From Acanthochromis polyacanthus (lineage: Eukaryota; Chordata; Actinopteri; Pomacentridae), in assembly GCF_021347895.1 (NCBI RefSeq), contig NC_067115.1, positions 8,394,064 through 8,458,063 on the forward strand: 64,000 nt of DNA, given 5' to 3'. The notes under the pieces were generated by a model. That model was not told where the DNA came from, ran no database searches, and was given only the letters and a program-made list of their open reading frames with translations. This document shows, piece after piece, positions 1 through 12,991 of this stretch; the first letter of the stretch is position 1; every line of letters starts with the position of its first letter. The translations under genes were made by a program, and so were the position numbers.

Positions 1-1372
1 TCTTTTCACTGTAGGCACAGATCTCAGAGACCACACAGGTAATTACTCAGAAAAACTTATTTGTTCCAGCATTTTTGTGCCACTGGCTGCTGCTGTTGCA
101 AAAGATAGTGTAGTTGAGCACTGACGTTTGGTGTGAAAAGTTGGATCAGCAACTTGGCCATTTAGTGCTCATGAGAAGTTAAGGGAATTTTACAATCTGG
201 GCCGATTTGTTCCTGTTTTACTCGATCTTCACTTTCACCTGAACTGTGAAATGTCTTGCAGAGCAGCTTTACTTTGTCTCAAGGGATTTTTAAAGATGGA
301 ATATACTGATATCAAATCCATGTTTTTCTGTGATGGCTTGTCTGTTGACAGAAATATGTTTCAAACAGCGTCATTTTTCGTGATCAGTTGTCAGCACAAG
401 AATACCTCATGACAAATTACTATTATGCTTTTCTCTGTCGTCAGTGCCGTTTGTCTGCCAGCGGGATTATGCAAAAACTACAAAGCTGAATTCCAAGTAA
501 CTCATTAGAGAGGTGGAGCACATCAAAAGGAAAAACCCAGGAAATTTTGGCGCAGATCCGAATCACTTTTTAAAAATTGCAAGATAGAGTATTGACTTTG
601 GTAAACGTCTGTGCTGTTGTATTTTTTATTTGCACTCACATGAGACAAAACTACAGTTTACTTTCAAGCCAAAATGTAAACTGTGATTACAGTCATGGCT
701 AGTTTAACGCCTCTTCCCAAACAGATTCATGTGCAACTCTAATCCAGTATAATTTAATGCCAAGTTTTGCTTTGATTATAACCATCAGCATGTTTTAATT
801 CAGACGACCTCTACATGCATTGAAAACAAGATTTTGTTACCCTTTAGTGACAGATGCTCTAAACACTATGCACTATGACAGTGTTTTGACATTACCCTCA
901 CAGATTTTAGGAATCTGTGATGCATAACTGTTTAGTGTGGGTAAACATTGATCTTGGCAGCCACAGTGGTCCTGTAATCCGAAACTATGAAGACCGTGTT
1001 ATTGTATTTATCAAAGCAACTGCCAACCAGCTTAATTTTACACTGAACAGTCTCCAGTTCCCATGAAACAGTTCATGTTCATAACTCTAGGCATTTACCA
1101 GAGAACATTACTGTGTGTTTATGTGTAATTATCTTGTGAAGTGGTTCAATTAGACGTCTATTAGGTGTTACACTGTACTTATGGATCGACAAGGAGGTCT
1201 TGCCCCTTTAATCAAGGGTTTTTATTGTACGTCTTTTTTTGTTACTTTTCACTTTGACCACAGTATTTAAAAAGTAAGAAAAAGAATGTTGACTTTCAAG
1301 AACCAAGTGGTATTTAAATGCCCCTGAAGGCAAAGAACTAATCCGAAAATTATATAATCCAATAAGCTTTTT
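1..1372. other. No gene recognised
   Basis: AT-rich sequence with no long open frame, no recognisable protein similarity and no clear repeat structure. It ends where the inverted repeat of the next element begins. Confidence 0.5.
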
Positions 1373-1855
1373 AGTTAGGTGGATAAGACCGAAATTTGGG
1401 GTCGATAGTTCACTTTTTCAGGAAAGCACCACATTTGGTACAGACATAGTATATGACCATACAATTGATTTAAGAGGAGTACCCCAAAAATCTAAGCCCC
1501 CTGGTGGCCACCATCTTGAATTCAAATATGGGCGCCTTGCTAAACCTATTTATGTAATATCTCCCTTAATATGGCAGATACAAAGTTGCTTTCAAGATCT
1601 ACCCCATTGTTTAAGGGTCTGCGGATTCAATTAAGCCATTTATAACAGTGTTTGTGTCTGCCATCTTGGATTCCAAGATGGCCGCCAACCTGTCACCCTT
1701 GTTTTGTATCTCCAAAACCATAAATCGTAGGAAGAAAATTTAAAGGTCTACCCCAATGTTTTAAGGGGCTGCGAGTTCATTGAGGCAATTGTGAAATTGA
1801 TTGGAATCCGCCATCTTGGATTTCAAGATGGCCGCCAACCTGTTACCCCACTATC
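1373..1855 (+). repeat. Left terminal inverted repeat of the 1373-3839 element
   Basis: Inverted counterpart of about 3235-3839. It contains two full subrepeats and part of a third, recognisable by the CCATCTTGGATT..AAGATGGCCGCCAACCTG blocks near 1661-1692 and 1811-1842 and the related block near 1511. Confidence 0.8.
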
Positions 1856-1886
1856 TTGGAAACCATAGAAACTGTTTCGCCTGTGC

Positions 1887-3103
1887 AGAAAGGTTTTTGA
1901 TGGAGGAGCCGTTGTAAACTTTTTGCCAGGAATCCCAGGGAAGGCATTTGAAGAGTATGGTCAGAACATCTTCCTCTCCTACCTGAATGGACAATTAGAT
2001 AACAACAGACGAACAGATGTTGTGTGAGACTCATATTACGATGATAGTCTGAAGTCTCAAGTTAGGGGTGACAGGGGATCAGGAACCCGCCGTAGGATAT
2101 CACCGACGACGAAAGTGCCTGGAAACTGGAAGAGTTTTTTTTACGAAACAACTAGAACAAGGTGGAACTTTTCCAGTACTTGTCTGATGTAGCTGTACAA
2201 GCACCATTCAACCCAGGCAAAGTAATAAATGCTACAAGTGGAGCATCGGTGTTGTCCTCGGATCCCCATGCTGATATGAGTATGCTGAGTCCTTGTAATC
2301 ACGAGGAGGCAGATTCTCGAGTAATCCTGCATGTACTGGATGCAGCAAGGAAGGGAGCCACCAAGGTTTTGATTAGGACTGTTGATACTGACGTTGTCGT
2401 TCTGGCCATTTCTTACTTCTTTGCATTGCCACTGGATGAGCTGTGGGTAGCAATAGGCACAGGGACATCTTTCCGGTACATTACCATCCATAAGATTGCA
2501 TCAACACTAGGAAAGAAAAAGTCAGAAGCTTTGACCTTCTTTCATTCATTCACCGGATGTGATATCACATCATACTTTGCTAACAAGGGGAAACTGTCGG
2601 CTTGGAAGACATTGGCAGGTGTTCCTCTGATCACACCAAGTTTTCATACACTGTCAATCAAGCCTGAATACATCACCAAAGAACTTGGCAATTTGGAGCG
2701 TTTTGTTGCGGTCCTATATGACAGGGCGACTGAGTCAGATTTGTTGAATAAAGTGCACAAGCATCTCTTTGCTCAGAAGTCAAAGGATATTGAGAATATC
2801 CCCCCAACCTTGGATGCCCTGGAGGAGCACATTAAACGAGCAGTTTATCAGGCTGGTTATGTATGGAGGCAATTGTTAGTCTGCTGGCAAGAGCTGCCAT
2901 CACCTGCATCCTGGGGTTGGCAGAGGAAGGGAGATAGCTGGACTCCAATATGGATGAAATTGCCGGTTGTTCAAGAAGCTTGCGCTGAACTCATATGCTG
3001 CCAGTGCAAGATTTCATGTAAAGGGAATTGCAAGTGTCATAAAGCTAACCTGCCCTGTACATCTCTCTGTGGTTGTAATGGTCAATGCTTTCAGGCAGCC
3101 TGA
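1887..3103 (+). pseudogene. Transposon protein remnant: HEEADSR/XPG-like domain plus C-terminal Cys-rich motif
   Basis: The longest open part (2162-3103) contains HEEADSRVILHVLDAA, then RTVDTDVVVLA, then FTGCDITSYFANKGK. This pattern belongs to a widespread uncharacterised animal family linked to mobile elements; the spaced acidic residues and GCD motif resemble XPG/FEN-type nucleases. The C-terminus (about 2988-3090) is a Cys-rich stretch (CQCKISCKGNCKCHK) resembling a CXC/tesmin motif. Homologous coding sequence continues upstream to about 1887, including LPGIPGKAFEEYGQNIF and GTRRRISPTTKVPGNWKSF, but it is broken. There is a TGA near 2025 where Trp is expected, a frameshift in the T run near 2137, and a TAG near 2153. 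The 2162 start is a non-ATG artefact. It cannot encode an intact protein here. Confidence 0.75.
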
Positions 3104-3234
3104 ATTTAGAATTATTCTGGCCATCAGGAAATTCAAATCTATTCATTAATGCACATTGTAAACCTCATTGTAACAGCAAAACAATAAATATGTAGTACAC
3201 TTCAAAAATACTTTTTTTAATCTGCAGCTGATCA

Positions 3235-3839
3235 ACTGAGTGGAAGCAATCTTGAAATCTAAGATATCGGTTTCAAATCAGTTTCACAATGGCTTCATTG
3301 AATCTGCAGCCCCTTAAAACCTAGAGGTAGACCTTGAAAGTTTCTTCTCACGACTTATTGTTCCAGAGATATAAAACTAGGGTAAGAGCTTGGCGACCAT
3401 CCTGAAATCTAAGATGGTGGATTCAAATCAATTTAAAAATGGCTTCATTGAACTTCCAGCCTCTTAAAACATAAGGGTAGGCCTTGAAATTTTCTTCGTA
3501 TGATTTATGGTTTCAGAGATATAAAATGAGGGTAACAGGTTGGCGGCCATCTTGAAATCCAAGATGGCGGACGCAAACACTGTTATAAATGGATTCATTG
3601 AATCCACAGACCCTTAAAACATGATCTTGAAAGCAACTTTTTATCTGCTGTATTAAGGGAGATATTACATAAAATAGGTTTAGGAAGGCGGCCAAATTTG
3701 AATTCAAGATGGCGGCCACCAGGGGCTTAGATTTTTGGGGTACTCCTCTTAAATTAATTGTGTGGTCATGTGCTATGTCTGTACCAAATTTGGTGCTTTC
3801 CTGAAAAAGTGAACTGTCATTTGACTTATCCGCCTAACT
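3235..3839 (-). repeat. Right terminal inverted repeat of the 1373-3839 element
   Basis: Inverted copy of the left arm, longer by about one subrepeat. Subrepeats are centred near 3250, 3400 and 3550, each with a CTTGAAATC(C/T)AAGAT block. Confidence 0.8.
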
Positions 3840-4052
3840 CTTTGTCAAATACCAAAATTTTTCAAGGCATATACCAACAAAGGTGCGCACACTGGAGTTA
3901 GAGTGACAGGAGAGGTTGTGCTTCAAGGTAAAATGAGAAGGAAGATTAGCTTGAGGACAATGTCAGATTTTTTGATCAAGGTCTTTTTATTTGTATTTGC
4001 CAGTTTACAAAAAAACAAACAAAAAAACAGCCACAAAACAAGCTGAATTATA

Positions 4053-4054
<2 letters not shown>

Positions 4055-4100
<46 letters not shown>
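4055..4100. repeat. (AT)n microsatellite
   Basis: Uninterrupted alternating AT of 46 bases. Confidence 0.97.
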
Positions 4101-4104
<4 letters not shown>

Positions 4105-4459
4105 AGAATAAACATAGACAGTCAGTCAATGAACAATGTCAGCTTTTAAGCTATGGCTAGATTCCTGTTGCGATTCACTTTTAATGCTCTTTATAGCCAC
4201 AGCAAACGCACTTCTTTCAAGAAAAGACTGATAAATTCACTTAAAACCTCCTTTCCAAGGACCACATAGCTGACAATGATGGCATCTAGCGTACATTTAG
4301 CAACTACAAATGAAAATGTTTCTCATTGGAGTTTGAACTAAAAGGTTGACTAAGCCAGGGAATGCAAATTTAGTTTTGTATATGAAGAAATAGGGAAATT
4401 CACAATATCAGTGTAGTACAGTAGCTGTCCTTAAATATGAGTTACCCTCTACCTTTACA

Positions 4460-4850
4460 AGCCTTTCAGGGCCTGCTGTCGAGACATCCCCACATGACGC
4501 TGCCACCACCATGCTTCACAATGGATATGATGTGTTTGTGAAGATGTGCAGTGTCTGGCATCTGGCAAACATAGTGTCTAGTCTGATGGCCAAGAAGTTT
4601 GGTTTTGGTTTCACCCAACCAAATAGTCTTCTTTAAGGTTGACTTCAGCGTGTCACACATGTCTTGTGGTCAACTCTGCTTGAGATTTCCCCAGATCATG
4701 ATGCTGCCACCACTATGCTTCACAATGGGGATGGTGTGTTTATAATGATGTATAGTGTTTGGTATTTGTCAAATGTAGTGTCTAGTCTGATAACCACTTT
4801 TGGTCTCATCAGACTTCAGAGTCTCCTAGGTGCCTTCTAGTTATCGCAAG
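4460..4850 (-). mobile_element. Tc1/mariner-like transposase fragment
   Basis: On the minus strand the 4466-4660 frame reads HIISIVKHGGGSVMWGC, the hallmark of Tc1 transposases around the second catalytic Asp. A second diverged copy of the same stretch lies at about 4690-4800 (CACAATGGGGATGGTG parallels CACAATGGATATGATG). Both are fragments without a complete transposase. Confidence 0.75.
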
Positions 4851-5039
4851 ATTTATCATAAGCTTTTTTCAAAAACGCCTTTGTCTTTGAGACTTCCACA
4901 TAAAGCTGTGACTGTTGAAGAACAGTATTAGTTTTATGTATAGTCTCCTAAATCTCAATTGGTGAAACTGAGTCATGGTTGTCTTAGTGGCCTCACTCAC
5001 TAGTCTAATTCTTGTACAGTCATTCAGTTTTTGAGGATG

Positions 5040-5390
5040 AAGATTTGCACATGTGAATTCCTTTTACTACTGATGGATTTAATTATGCTCCAAGAGGTGT
5101 TCAGTGACATGGACACTTTCTTGTATCCACCCCTTACTTATGCGTGTCATTAACCTTTTCACTTAGTTGCTTGGATTGCTCTTTTGTCTTCAGGGTGTCG
5201 TTATATCCAAGAGTACTGATTGACCAGTGACTGGGCTTTCCAGGTACAGGTGTCTAAGTCACTCTGAAAGTGGTACATACTAATGCGATCACTTAAAAGA
5301 TTGTCTTTTCTTTTCGATTAAGATTTTTTTTTTGTGAAATGTGAAAATTTCTAAAGTAGGTGAATACTTTTTATAGGTACTGTACACCCC
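5040..5390. repeat. Interspersed repeat, related copy at 25400-25730
   Basis: Shares AACCTTTTCAC-TAGTTGCTTG, a TGTCTTCA-GGTGT block and GAGTACTGATT-ACCAGTG with 25425-25530, in the same orientation. It adjoins the Tc1-like fragment and may belong to the same element. Confidence 0.6.
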
Positions 5391-7835
5391 CTCCAGCAGC
5401 CCCTCTGGCAGCCCCACTGCCTGCTTTGCTCACAGCTCTAACTTGTTGGGGTTGTTTGAACTTAGTTGCCCAACCTTCTTCTTTAATGTAACCCTGAATG
5501 ACAGCTATGTGTGGCACTCCTTGTGTAATTGTTTTCTTCAGAGCAGGTACAGTGCAACCCTGAGGTGCTTTGGAAAATGTCGAACAGATTATGACTCAGA
5601 TAATTGTTTTTCAGACAATGTCACTTACTTCTTTTGAAATATAATACAATTATTTGTTAATTTTTCCCTCAGGTTTGTTAAATGTTGTTATTGTCTTTTA
5701 AGGTCATTGTTCCCATGGAACCTTTGCTCCTCTATGGAATCTTCTTGCTCATTATTATTCTAAAATCAGACTTGGATGGCACAAAGCAGTGTCACAATAG
5801 GCATTAATGACGCATTGTTAGCTAATGATTTCCAACCTGCTTTCCCAGCTGGTCTGGAGGAGCCACTCTGCCTGGTTCATACATTTGTCACAGAAGATTG
5901 GAGCCGTTCCCTTTGTCTTAATATTGTACGTCACATTCATCTGGGAGACCACAACCTGCAAAATGTATGGAATGATGTGTGTCTGTCTGTTTACCACAAA
6001 ATTGTTTGTTCCCACTGGTACGACGAACGTGAAGGTGTGGAGGCTTTGGTTGTCAGGAGGTGACAATGTGCACATTCTGGTTCTGATGTTGTCTGAGCTG
6101 AGATTAAGTTTGTTCTGCTAAGTCCTGAAGCATTTGAAGTATCTGTAAGGCTCAGATGCAAGTAAGATAAAGGTTAAAATTCAAAAACCTCAAAGTTACG
6201 CTACATGTACATGCTAATATTGCGCCCAGCAGTGGATTAATGTGCTGCTGTAGTTGGTATTTGTGGCAGCGGGCTGGTATGCTTGGGGCTGATCTAAATA
6301 AACTAAGGTGTATTTTTGTGGGAAAGAAAGAACACATCACTCAGAGACACCCTGATGTATTTTGATATTTCATTTTTATGATTATTGGTTAATCAATTAA
6401 TTGGCGTTAATAATTGTCAACCAACTAGAAAAACACATTTTCAGAAAAGGCATAAACCAATAATAGGATAGTGATGATGATAGACTAGAACATTTCGGAA
6501 GAAGCTTTGAGTGTGCCAACATGCCAGCGTTATTGTGTACTGATATTATTATACATGTTAGCATTTACCTAAGTACATTTTATTTTGAAAAGCCAGCTGC
6601 TTTGCCAACCTTGATCAGTTCCTTTTAACATCTTTGGGCTTTTACTTTGAAAGTGTGATCCGGTAGCAATCAGCCAATCAGCTGTAAGTCACTGGTTGTT
6701 TGCTGTGAGCAGAGCAGGCAGGAACTGACAGGCAGACTGAGGACTAGAGCCTAAGTTGTATTCAAAAAATGATTTCACCGTGTGAAACAGAATCTTGTTA
6801 TGAATAAGCTGATGTATTTTTGTGTTCATACTGTAAATTATTTAGATTTGGTGGCAGATTAGAGAGACCTTCTTTTTCTGATGTTTACTCGACATTTTGA
6901 AGCTTCGATATAATGGGAGTCATTGAGAGTTTAGGTTGACACAGTCTGTGCTTTGAGGTGATTTATGAAAGAAAACCATAAGGCCTGCGGCGATTTGACT
7001 CACACTGGGAGAAAGAGGGCAAAAATCAAAAAGGACAAAACCTTTATCTGTATTAATTGTTCATGAAGAGGAGAAATTGTGAGAAGGAGACAAGGTTAAC
7101 TGTACATTTTTCATAAAATGTATTTGGTCAAAATTTAGTCACACGTGGCGTCACTGCAACTGAGTAAAAACCATATAAGATATCAAAGCATGCATGATGA
7201 GGAATCACATTCAAAGCCTTGTGACCAGTTTAAACTTTGAATTAAGTTTCTACTGTAAAATCTGCCAGAGCTACAGGGTTCCAAAGATGGCTTGCAGGTC
7301 ATAATGATACTAACTGCTTGAAGCGTCCACACTTCTTTTTGGTTCTTTACGATGTTTCACTTCTCACCCTCAGCTGTACCTGACTGACGGAGATTGTCTT
7401 TGGCATTTAGGGTTATCATCAGTATCAAACGCAATGGAGACACAGGAACTGTGGGGCAGAAAGCCATGCATTAATAAAGGCTGGCTTTGCACCAGGAACA
7501 TTCCCATGTTGTTTGTGCCCTACCTACTTGGCTCTCCAAGAGACTCCCCCCCAGGGAATTTGTTTCGGCGGTGCATGGGTTATTATTCACCTGAAATTCA
7601 TGTGAATCAAAGTGCTGTGAGCTGCCAGGATTTCACTGGATGTGGTCCACTTTCTGTTTGTAGTCAGTAGGAATGTATTAAATCTAGAAGCTAAACCTGA
7701 TCCTTTGTCCACATTAATTAAACAGCTTTATCAATCAGCAAATTAGAACTTAATTAAAGTCAGAGTGGGCTTTTGTCCTGTCTTTATGTTGCTGTTTTAG
7801 TCACGTGATTAGAACTGCAATGGCATACAAACATG
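5391..7835. other. No gene recognised
   Basis: Several short frames (for example 5776-6121 on both strands) lack recognisable domains, convincing splice signals or codon bias. AGCCAATCAGCTG near 6671 contains a CCAAT-box sequence but no gene start is evident beside it. Confidence 0.4.
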
Positions 7836-7839
7836 ATTG

Positions 7840-8690
7840 TACATTGTTTTGTGTTTCGTCTGTGTTGTTTTGTGTCATATTACGTCTTGTTTGTGTTATT
7901 TTGTCTTGTTTTTAGTGGTTCACTTTTGTCGTTTTGTATCTTATTTTTGTTGTTTTGTACCTTGTTTGTGTTGTTTTGTGTCTGTTTTGTTTCATTTTAT
8001 ATCTGGTTTGTGTTGTTTTGTGTTTTATTTTGTGTTTAGTGTCTCATTTTTGTCGTTTTGTCTCGTTTGTGTTGTTTCATATCTGTTTGTTGTCATTCTA
8101 TGTCCGTTTTTTTTGTTGTTGTGTGTCTTGTTTGTGTTGCTTTGAGGCTCATTTTTATCATTTTGTGTCTAGTTGGCACTGTTTCTGTTTTTTGGGTCAT
8201 TTTGTACTGCTTTGTGTCTCCTTTTATGTTGTTTGGTATATCATATTTGTCATTTTGTGTCTCATTTGTGATGTTTTGCATTTCTTTTTGGGGGTTTTGT
8301 GTCTTGTTTGTGTTGTTTTGTGTTGCTTTTTGTCTCGTCTCATTTTATGTCTCTTTTTTGTTTTGGCTGCTTTGTGTCTTGTTTTGTTTTTCTGTCTTGT
8401 TGCTTTTGTTTCATGTTTTTTTGTCATTTTGTGTCTGATGTTTTATGTCATGTTTGTGTTGTTTTTTTGTCTCGTTTTTTTCGGTTTATTGTCTCATTCT
8501 TGTCATTTTGTGCCTCGTTTCTGTTGTTTTTTTGTCTTATTTTTCCTTTGTGACATGTTTTTTGTGCTTTTCGGATAGTTTGTCTCTTTGCTGTTGTTTT
8601 GTGCCTCATTTGTATCATTTTGTGTCTATTTTTTCTTGTAATCTCTTCTTTCTGGCTGTGTACGTTTAGTTTTTGTCATTTTTTGTGAAA
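7840..8690 (+). repeat. GT-rich degenerate minisatellite
   Basis: About 850 bp built from variants of TTTGTGTTGTTTTGTGTCTC and TTTTTGTCATTTTGTGTCTC. The plus strand is almost free of A outside the CA of 'TCATTT'. The Phe/Cys/Val/Leu-rich open frames it creates on the plus strand (up to 214 codons) are by-products of this composition, not genes. Confidence 0.9.
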
Positions 8691-8929
8691 TATTTCAATT
8701 GACACTGTCAGTTTTCATAGCAGTTTTTAACCGTATGTATTCTAAGATTACAGCAGTAAACCAGGGATCAGAGGTCTTTTTGTGATTGACACGCTTCAAG
8801 GAAAATAACAAACATAACAAAGCCACATTTTAGCTGGTGAATTCTTGTTTCTGCCTTCAGGGTGTCGTTATGCTCTGTCTGCCTCATCTTAAAAATGCAT
8901 TTTTTGATCAAAAACATTAAAAAAAATAC

Positions 8930-9480
8930 GTGTTGTGTAGAATAAAATGTTCTGCCATCCAAGGACTCAACAACATCTGGAAAACATTTTGTCAATGCTG
9001 GTTTTAGAACGTTCTTCTTTTGCTATCATGGAAAATTGAGAAGAATTTTCTGTGATGTAAAATGTTTTGCCTTTAATATTCACATTATAGGAATGTTATA
9101 AAGCGTTTTGTATGAAAACATTCTGTCGCCTGGGGGCCTTCTGGAATACATTTTTTGAGTTTGAGAACGTTTTTCCTGTGTTGTCATGGAGCATTGTGAG
9201 AATGTTTTATTGAAGATTGTTTTGTAATATGTTCCTCAACAACATTCCCAAAATGTCTTCAGAACATGGCAGACAGAACGTTCTACCATTGTTAATATCT
9301 CAGATTCCTGGAATATCGATGTAAAAATGAGAAAATTTGAGGAAAAGATCTGGAAAACATTTTTTTAAATATTTGTTTCACATTTCTTTGTGTTCCTGAC
9401 AACATCCTCTGAACACTGATAATACAACATGATATTAACTTCAGAGGAACATTATCAAAATTAAAATTTCACCTCAAACG
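8930..9480. repeat. Probable interspersed repeat with repeated AACGTTCT/AACATT words
   Basis: Words such as AGAACGTTCT, GAACGTTTTT, ACAACATTCCC and CAGAACGTTCT recur in both orientations, as in a decayed transposon or MITE. No boundaries or coding sequence were found. Confidence 0.4.
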
Positions 9481-11490
9481 TTCTTTGAACATTGACACGT
9501 TCTTTTCTGTGGGACCTTTTCCTGTCAGCAGGGATTAGGCTGGTACAATATGGCAACGATTGCAACACTGCCATAACTTTCCTACAAATGTTTATTAAAG
9601 CATTGTTTATATTCCCTAGGTATATGCTAATGACAACAGTGTGTTGAATGAGATAGCGTTGATGAATTTGATGTTGCCATGGTAGCCATCTCCTCAAACA
9701 CCTTCTGCTCAGTCTATTAGTCCCAAAACAAGTATTTTGATCAAAACATCCTAGCTTTATGATTGAAATAACATACATTTTAGAATTGTAGTCTACCATC
9801 GTGAATATTTAAATTTGCTCAAGAGAGTGATAGTTACAACTTTGTACACCCTAACGATGACTAATCCACAATGAAAAACTCTACATCTGTCGTTTTGGGG
9901 TTAAATTTGAAAATGTGGCATTTGGCTGCCAGATTAAACAGACTTTTACTGCTTTTGGTTAAAAAAGATTGAAAAGTAAAAAAGAAAAGTAATTTGAAGG
10001 TGAGAAAATCACGTCTACTTTCTAATTAGTCACCCACGAGTCCTGACAAGATGCATCTGTGAAACATCTGTCTCACGCATCCTGTCACCGGTTAACTGGA
10101 AATTTAAGTGAACTCCAAAATTACCACATCAAACCTCAGCTCCTTTTCCTGCAATGAAAAACTGCAGGTACTTATTTCAAGAGGATGTATTACTGGGAAG
10201 ATTAAGCCAATATTGTAACGATACAGGAAATCTGTTTTGGAAAGAAGCTGCAGTAAAGAGGCTTAAAAAACGATTTCCTTTCATTGTGACTCTCCAGTGA
10301 TGAATGTTGTTTCCAGTCTTTTTGTCTGCTGGTGTCACTAACATGAAAACAGGTGTTAGTTGAGAGTTTGCCTGCAGGTCAGGTGGCCAACTGTTCAGTT
10401 TTAAAGCACTGTAGATCTGTTGTTAATCTGTCTGGTCTGCATTACACTAATGCGGGAACAAATTTCTGACTAATCGAACTCTGTAGACCTGTCTGACATG
10501 TCTTTGTGAAAGTGAGCCTGCGGTTCATCCAAAAGGCGTCTGACTTATCTTCTTCCTCACCAAACTGAGAAAACCATTTCTTTCGCTTTGTGCAAACAGA
10601 CATGTTGAAACAGGACAGAGGTGAACTGTTACTGCAGACCTGGCAGCACTTTTGTCTCCCAAATATCATTGCGAGCTTAGCATCCAGATTTCTCCTAATT
10701 GGAACAAAGGCGCCTAAAAACACACACCTATTACATGACATATGATTAATACTGCGATTAAATGAATAGATTTGTTGAGTGAAACTTGTTGACTGAAGTA
10801 CAAAGACTTATTCTAGTTTTGCTCATTAAAGTTATCAAAATAGATTAGTAAAAATCTTCTGCTATTCAGCCCAACAGATCAGAGATGTAGGATATTTAAA
10901 CAGCATTTCAGCTTCTTGGGCGTGTAACAAGTTATGAAACGATGACGTATATAATCATATCTAAAGGTCATATGTCAGATACGTTATAGCTGTCTTTACA
11001 TCCGGCAACATTAGCACTTGTTTGAAGTTGTGTTTTGTCGTCACTAAATGACTGAAAGTCTAATATTCAATCGCTTTTCAGGTCATTTTTAGCTGGAAAA
11101 AGCTCCATTATGTTCACCAAGTTAACAGCTGTTAGTTTATGAACAAATCTTCTATTGCAGCTTTTAAGGGAAACTTTAATTTGTCTGTCTTGTAGTGAAG
11201 TTTATTCCAGTATCTTGATCCTCTCTGTAAATTAAAACCTCAGCTTCACAGGCCTGCAGCTAGCATGAAATGCTCAGTATTATCTTTTATCCATTTGTAC
11301 TTTTTCCGTTCTTTTCCTCCCATCTTCGTCTCTCCCACCTGAGATGTTAACAGAGGAGGTAAGGAAGTGACACAAAGAGAGAGGAGTCAACAGGTATTCA
11401 ACAAAGTGAGACTTTGTTGCTTTAGACGAATTGGGTCTGGACTTTGGTTTTGTTTTCCAACACAATAACGAATGAAGAAGTGCCTCTAGA
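9481..11490. other. No gene recognised
   Basis: AT-rich non-coding sequence. Small frames, such as 10442-10741 on the minus strand, have no recognisable similarity. Confidence 0.4.
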
Positions 11491-11499
11491 ATGCTATAG

Positions 11500-11715
11500 T
11501 GAACGTTACTGACCAGCCTGCACAAAGCCCTGACATGAACCCCATATAAACTCTGTGTGGTGACCTGAAGTCCAGGGTCCAGCTCCTCCAGACCATCAAA
11601 TCTGGAGGAGCTTGAGGAAGAATGGGCTCAAGATACACCAGACCACTGCAAGCTGCTATATCCAGCAAATAGACTGCTCCCACCACAGTATGGTTGTACT
11701 AGGTGGAGTTTATGC
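11500..11715 (+). mobile_element. Tc1/mariner-like transposase C-terminal fragment
   Basis: The plus strand near 11507-11700 reads DQPAQSPDMNPI, a stop, then a Trp/Leu-poor version of the downstream block. This is the PQSPDLNPIENLW region of Tc1-type transposases, carrying the last catalytic acidic residue. Stop codons show it is dead. No terminal repeats were located. Confidence 0.75.
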
Positions 11716-12991
11716 CCACTGACTGGATATAAAACATGAACATAGTGACTGTCATGACCTGCCCATTTTGTCCTACGCATAGTTTCCTTGAACTCTCAGT
11801 CAGATTGGCCTCTTATTCGTTACGTCTGATTTAAAAAATGACAACGGGCAGATTCCAAACTAGCTGCTTCAAAACAGTGGACCACATTGGCTGCATCCTT
11901 ATTTTATAACTGTTTTCAACCGAATGTCATGAGACAAAGCTGCAGTTAATACAGCGAAGCAATATAAAAGAAATGACATACTGTGATTACATTGACAGCT
12001 ATTGCCAGAGATGAGTGAAAATAGTCATTATTGTATTTCTTTTCCATTGAACAGCAATAGAAAAAAATAGATGTGATTTTAGCTTCTGTCTGCACCAAAC
12101 AATCACGTTTCCATACATCTGGAGATGATGACTTGCAGGCTGAAGCATCTCCCTAGTGTTTGATGAATGATGGTATTTTGATTCAGGTTGCCCCTTTCAT
12201 GTGGATGTTGCACTTGTCCATATTGCAATTTTAACAGTATTTTGAGTAAGTGTTTAGCCCTAATTGGTAAAAGCGACAGGGATCTTACTGTGGGTTTATC
12301 AGAGATGTAACAACCAAAATATGTGGTGAAGAACAGCCTGAAGCATTATTATCATGGGTCAAAAATCCAAAATCATGAGCTAAAAGATTTTAAAACTGCT
12401 GAAGAGAACACACGCATGACTTCTAAATGATAACCATTTCACCTGCTGTTGATATAGTTTTTGTTGGTGCAGCTAATGGGGGTCATAAGGATTCAGCACT
12501 AAATGAAGCTTCGATGAGAGCTTGACAGTTTTAAAAAGTCCTGAGGGTCGCAGGTTCACTGATGAATGTTATTGTTCTGCTGCAAGTAAAAGCACATGAG
12601 ACATGAGCTGAATGTAACCCCTACAGCAGAGTCTGCTAAAGAGTTTATGCGAAGATAATCCCTCCTGCGGTTTTGGATTTAGGCCATAACAGCTTCCAAT
12701 TCAGAACTCAAGGAGCTTGTGTAATAATATCATGTATGGACAAAAAAACCTGCTGGCATGGAATCTGTTTTATAAGTACTAGTGGATACATGAAAACTAT
12801 TGTGTGCTTTTTTATAACAGGTGTGTCTTTTTTGTTGTTTGCTTTAATAAAAGGCTTCTTATACAGAAAATGAGGCATCACATGAGAGACGATCAAAGGG
12901 CTGCTTGGCGCCCACCCTCCAGGCAGAGGAATGTAAAGGTCGGTACAAGGTGTCAAACACATAATCGGACTTGTTTTGTTTTTCTCTCCAG
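11716..12991. other. Upstream region of krt222; no gene recognised
   Basis: AT-rich non-coding sequence. It would contain the promoter or an upstream untranslated exon of krt222, but no TATA box or CpG cluster can be assigned with confidence. Confidence 0.35.

Larger units (their letters stand above)
1373..3839 (+). mobile_element. DNA transposon with long inverted terminal repeats and a degenerate HEEADSR-type ORF
   Basis: The left end (from AGTTAGGTGGATAAG at 1373) and the right end (to CTTATCCGCCTAACT at 3839) are inverted copies of each other over several hundred bases. Shared blocks include GTTCACTTTTTCAGGAAAGCACC and GAGGAGTACCCCAAAAATCT. Each arm contains internal subrepeats of roughly 150-190 bp, each with a version of CATCTTGGATTTCAAGATGG. 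The right arm has one more subrepeat than the left. Between the arms lies a damaged coding remnant. No target-site duplication could be fixed with certainty. The superfamily is not established. The Academ group is one possibility, because some members are said to carry XPG-like nuclease modules, but this is only a suggestion. Confidence 0.8.

Noticed and set aside
5776..6121. Overlapping open frames on both strands
   Set aside because: No recognisable similarity; openness in several frames suggests chance composition.
7833..8669. Long Phe/Cys/Val-rich open frames resembling membrane proteins
   Set aside because: They overlap in several frames and arise from the GT-rich minisatellite composition.
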